Assembly: GCA_012960105.1 (NCBI GenBank)
Contig: DUBV01000020.1
Location: forward strand, 1-36,124
DNA length: 36,124 nt
Source: Thiotrichaceae bacterium
Lineage (GTDB): Bacteria > Pseudomonadota > Gammaproteobacteria > Eutrophobiales > Eutrophobiaceae
Reading direction: 5' to 3'
In this document: piece after piece, positions 33,873-36,124 of the stretch
Layout: every line of letters starts with the position of its first letter
Numbering within the stretch: position 1 is the stretch's first letter
Translations under genes and position numbers: made by a program
The notes under the pieces: model-generated
Databases searched by the model: none
What the model was told of the DNA's origin: nothing
Seen by the model: only the letters and a program-made list of their open reading frames with translations

Positions 33873-34920
33873 ATGTTATCTAATCAAAGAAAAAATAAAA
33901 TAGCTGAAAATAGCATATATATCGATCAGGAATCCATAGACAAACAACTTGAACAGGAAATAGCAAAAGGCCAAATTACCTTGTTGTCGTTAAAACAGGA
34001 GTTTGACAAAAACAAGCAATTTCCGGCTATGGGTAATAGCATTTCCCAAATAATGAGTGTCACAAATGAGAATGGTGGCATTCGAGAATTAGCAGATATT
34101 ATTTTGCGAGATCAGTCCTTAACGGGAAAAATTCTTAGTATTGTTAATTCCAGTAGCTACAATCAATTCGGTGGTGAAATTAATACCATATCTCGCGCTG
34201 TCGTAATTCTAGGCCTGGAACAAATACAGTCGCTATCACTCAGTATTATAGTCTTTGAAAAACTTAATCAGGGACCAATGGCAGAGACATTAAAAAGTTA
34301 TGCCTGCCAATCTTTTCTAAGTGCGTTCTTCGCCAAAAAACTGGTCGAACAAGTAGATGCCATTAATTCTGAAGAAGCCTTTCTTGCCAGCATGTTTCAT
34401 AACCTCGGGCAACAAGTCATACTTTATTTTTTCCCTGAGCAATATGTTGAAATTTCCAAACTAAAAATTGACAGTAAATTTGATGAAGAAGCAGCCTGCA
34501 TGGAAACACTGGGACTTAACTTTACGGATGTAGGACAATATATTGCCCTACAATTAAAACTACCCAAAAATATTATTTTTGGTATACAAACCAAAGTTTA
34601 TAAAAGAACGTCCGTCCGAAGCTAAAGAATATCTTGGACAGTTATCTTCGCTCACCAATGAAATTATTGAAACCGCAGCCTGTGGTGACAATAATTTTGC
34701 CGTAGAAAAACTCAATCAAATCATTGAACGCTACCATGGCAGCTTTGTACTTGATTATGAGAAAATTCTTAATATGCTCGAAGTCTTGTCTCAAACCTTA
34801 ATGAGTTATTGTAGCGTATTAGGCATTAACCCTAACGAAAATACCTTTTGTAAAAATTTTTCTGATTTTGTCAATTTTCAACAAGTGATGGAGCCAGAGA
34901 AAGAGTCCGAACAACAATAA
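33873..34920 (+). pseudogene. HDOD-domain protein split by a frameshift
   Basis: The first frame (33873-34625, 250 codons) carries an HDOD domain: KQFPAMGNSISQIMS, DIILRDQSLTGKILSIVNSS, YNQFGGEINTISRAVVILGL, and SMFHNLGQQVILYFFPEQY. It then runs into KVYKRTSVRS and a stop. The continuation lies in the next frame from about 34579 (KPKFIKERPSEAKEYLGQLS, then SLTNEI and YCSVLGIN), which aligns with the end of the kinase protein's HDOD region (LACFSNELC, TSILGID). One extra base near the five-T run at 34576-34580 would explain it. Restored, it would have about 348 aa. It starts eight bases after the kinase gene. Both halves keep good codons, so the break is recent, a sequence error, or a programmed shift. 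Confidence 0.75.
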
Positions 34921-35018
34921 CAAGACTAATTCAGACTTAAATAATCTGAGATTAAACCTGCCTGATTTCACTCACAAATCAAATACTATAAAGCCGTTAT
35001 ATAAGATACCAAACAGTC

Positions 35019-35027
35019 TGCTATAAT
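35019..35027 (+). promoter_or_regulatory. Extended -10 promoter of smpB
   Basis: TGcTATAAT (35019-35027) is a perfect extended -10 sequence 37 bases before the smpB ATG. No good -35 box lies at the normal distance, which extended -10 promoters tolerate. Confidence 0.55.
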
Positions 35028-35063
35028 CCGCCAAATTAAGGATATGCTAATAAATAATAGATA

Positions 35064-35531
35064 ATGGCTAAAAAGAAAAAAACTGGCAGCAGCACAATCG
35101 CACTAAACAAAAAAGCCAGTCACGACTATTTCATTGATGAACGCTTTGAAGCAGGAATTGCCCTGCTTGGCTGGGAAGTCAAAAGCTTGCGCGCTGGAAA
35201 AGTCCAGATCGTCGAAAGCTATATCATGCTAAAAGATCATGAAGCCTTCCTGTTTGGTGCCTTAATCACTCCTCTATTAAGCGCATCAACACACGTTAAA
35301 ACCGAACCGAACCGAACAAGAAAATTATTACTTCATCGCCACGAATTAAACAGATTAATTGGCGCGGTAGAACGCAAGGGTTTTGCCTTAATACCAACAG
35401 CGCTGTACTGGAAAAATGGCAAGGTCAAACTGGAACTCGGTATGGCCCGAGGTAAAAAAGCACATGACAAACGCTCCAGCGAAAAAGACCGCGATTGGCA
35501 AAAACAAAAGGCACAATTATTAAGGCATTAA
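35064..35531 (+). CDS. smpB: SsrA-binding protein SmpB
   Basis: Binds tmRNA and brings it to stalled ribosomes. The 155-aa protein starts with a basic stretch ([20 protein letters not shown]), has the OB-fold core with [20 protein letters not shown] and [20 protein letters not shown], and a basic C-terminal tail ([20 protein letters not shown]) that enters the decoding site. Its RNA partner ssrA lies 146 bases downstream on the same strand. No good Shine-Dalgarno is seen close to the ATG; AAGGAT lies about 20 bases away. Confidence 0.97.
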   Translation: MAKKKKTGSSTIALNKKASHDYFIDERFEAGIALLGWEVKSLRAGKVQIVESYIMLKDHEAFLFGALITPLLSASTHVKTEPNRTRKLLLHRHELNRLIGAVERKGFALIPTALYWKNGKVKLELGMARGKKAHDKRSSEKDRDWQKQKAQLLRH

Positions 35532-35644
35532 GAAACTCACTACCTATTTTGTTATCCTCTCTTTCTAAATACATCCTCCAATCTATTATTCAAATTCACA
35601 ATCGCAAAATACAAATAATAAGTAACTTCACAAATTAAATAGTC

Positions 35645-35650
35645 TATAAT
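35645..35650 (+). promoter_or_regulatory. Candidate -10 box of ssrA
   Basis: A perfect TATAAT 27 bases before the mature tmRNA 5' end, which would give a short leader removed by RNase P. No convincing -35 hexamer is found at the usual distance. Confidence 0.45.
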
Positions 35651-35677
35651 TCAAATCTATTCTTCGGGATACACATT

Positions 35678-36041
35678 GGGGGCGTACTGGCTTCGACGTG
35701 GATATGAAACCTGAGGGGCATGCCGAGGTGCAGAATACCTCGTAAACACTTCTGCAAAACTTATAGTTGCCAACGAAGACAACTACGCACTAGCAGCTTA
35801 ATAACCTGTCATAGTGCCGTCTGCCCACTGATGTGCTTGTGCACGGTGGTGTCAGGCGTCGACTCTCACAAGACCGCGTTGATACTCGTCCGAGGTTGAT
35901 TCGTTAAACTTTAATCGGAATCGTTGTTTGTTTTCCCTGCCGTTCGGGTAGCACTCAACTAAATTTAAAGAGTCGGCTAAGCATGTAGATCCAATGGCAG
36001 AGGATTTGCGGACGCGAGTTCGATTCTCGCCGCCTCCACCA
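35678..36041 (+). ncRNA. ssrA: Transfer-messenger RNA
   Basis: Rescues stalled ribosomes and tags the nascent peptide. The 5' end GGGGGCG (35678-35684) pairs over seven positions with CGCCTCC before the encoded ACCA end (36041). The 5' part GGCTTCGAC and the T-arm-like GAGTTCGATTCTC near the 3' end are the tRNA-like half. The tag frame is 35769-35798: ANEDNYALAA, followed by two stop codons, very close to the enterobacterial AANDENYALAA tag. The length of 364 bases is normal. A single-piece tmRNA, as usual in gammaproteobacteria. Confidence 0.97.
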
Positions 36042-36057
36042 ATTAGTTAATAGAAAT

Positions 36058-36083
36058 AAGGGCCTTCGGGTCCTTTTTCTTTT
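36058..36083 (+). terminator. Intrinsic terminator of ssrA
   Basis: AAGGGCC-TTCG-GGTCCTT (36058-36075, one G-T pair) is capped by a stable TTCG loop and followed by a T-rich run. Confidence 0.85.
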
Positions 36084-36124
36084 TTCCCCACAGTTTTCCC
36101 CACAATTAGTGACTGATAGCTTTG

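Noticed and set aside
1-36124. CRISPR array or tRNA gene
   Set aside because: I found no regularly spaced direct repeats and no tRNA cloverleaf other than the tRNA-like part of ssrA.

Overview
The window is a piece of a moderately AT-rich gammaproteobacterial chromosome. The lineage call rests on the right-hand two thirds, which carries dapB, dnaJ, dnaK, grpE, hrcA, nadK, recN, fur, bamE, rnfH, ratA, smpB and ssrA in a broadly gammaproteobacterial order, and on icd followed by aceK. I cannot name the genus. The carbon genes point to an organism that uses the serine cycle or otherwise assimilates glyoxylate through malyl-CoA.

Layout. (1) 1-2280 is an accessory islet: a REP-like palindrome, a PutAbiC-type membrane protein, an unrecognised 173-aa protein, and a frameshifted TIR-like (DUF1863/ThsB-like) gene, all on the minus strand and close enough to be one former defence operon. 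It ends in a repeat element that abuts the stop codon of ppc. (2) 2278-9252 is a minus-strand cassette, mcl-mtkA-mtkB-hprA/gyaR-ppc, which covers malyl-CoA synthesis and cleavage, hydroxypyruvate/glyoxylate reduction and PEP carboxylation. Two perfect hairpins without U-tracts lie between its cistrons. (3) 9679-11029 holds metZ with a promoter, a SAM-II/SAM-V-like riboswitch and a hairpin that covers the ribosome binding site. (4) 11116-14157 is icd-aceK. (5) 14150-22000 holds an orphan membrane sensor module, dapB, a HigBA-like toxin-antitoxin module with a frameshifted toxin and a clear palindromic operator, and the heat-shock cluster hrcA-grpE-dnaK-dnaJ with a CIRCE operator before hrcA. 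(6) 22098-24627 is nadK-recN. (7) 24640-28011 is accessory: a GGA-rich structured non-coding stretch, an unknown 98-aa protein, a three-gene unit ending in a YeiH-like transporter, and remnants of RND and EAL genes. (8) 28085-29870 is fur, bamE, rnfH and ratA. (9) 29911-34920 holds an NSS transporter, a kinase-HDOD-GAF protein and a frameshifted HDOD paralogue inserted between ratA and smpB. (10) 35064-36083 is smpB and tmRNA with its terminator.

How the genes work together. Malate-CoA ligase and malyl-CoA lyase interconvert malate with acetyl-CoA plus glyoxylate; the reductase and PEP carboxylase supply the remaining C3 and C4 steps. AceK controls isocitrate dehydrogenase by phosphorylation, so flux at the same node is likely regulated nearby. 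Several accessory genes are broken (TIR-like gene, toxin, HDOD protein, RND and EAL remnants) while every core gene is intact, which argues for real decay rather than poor sequence.
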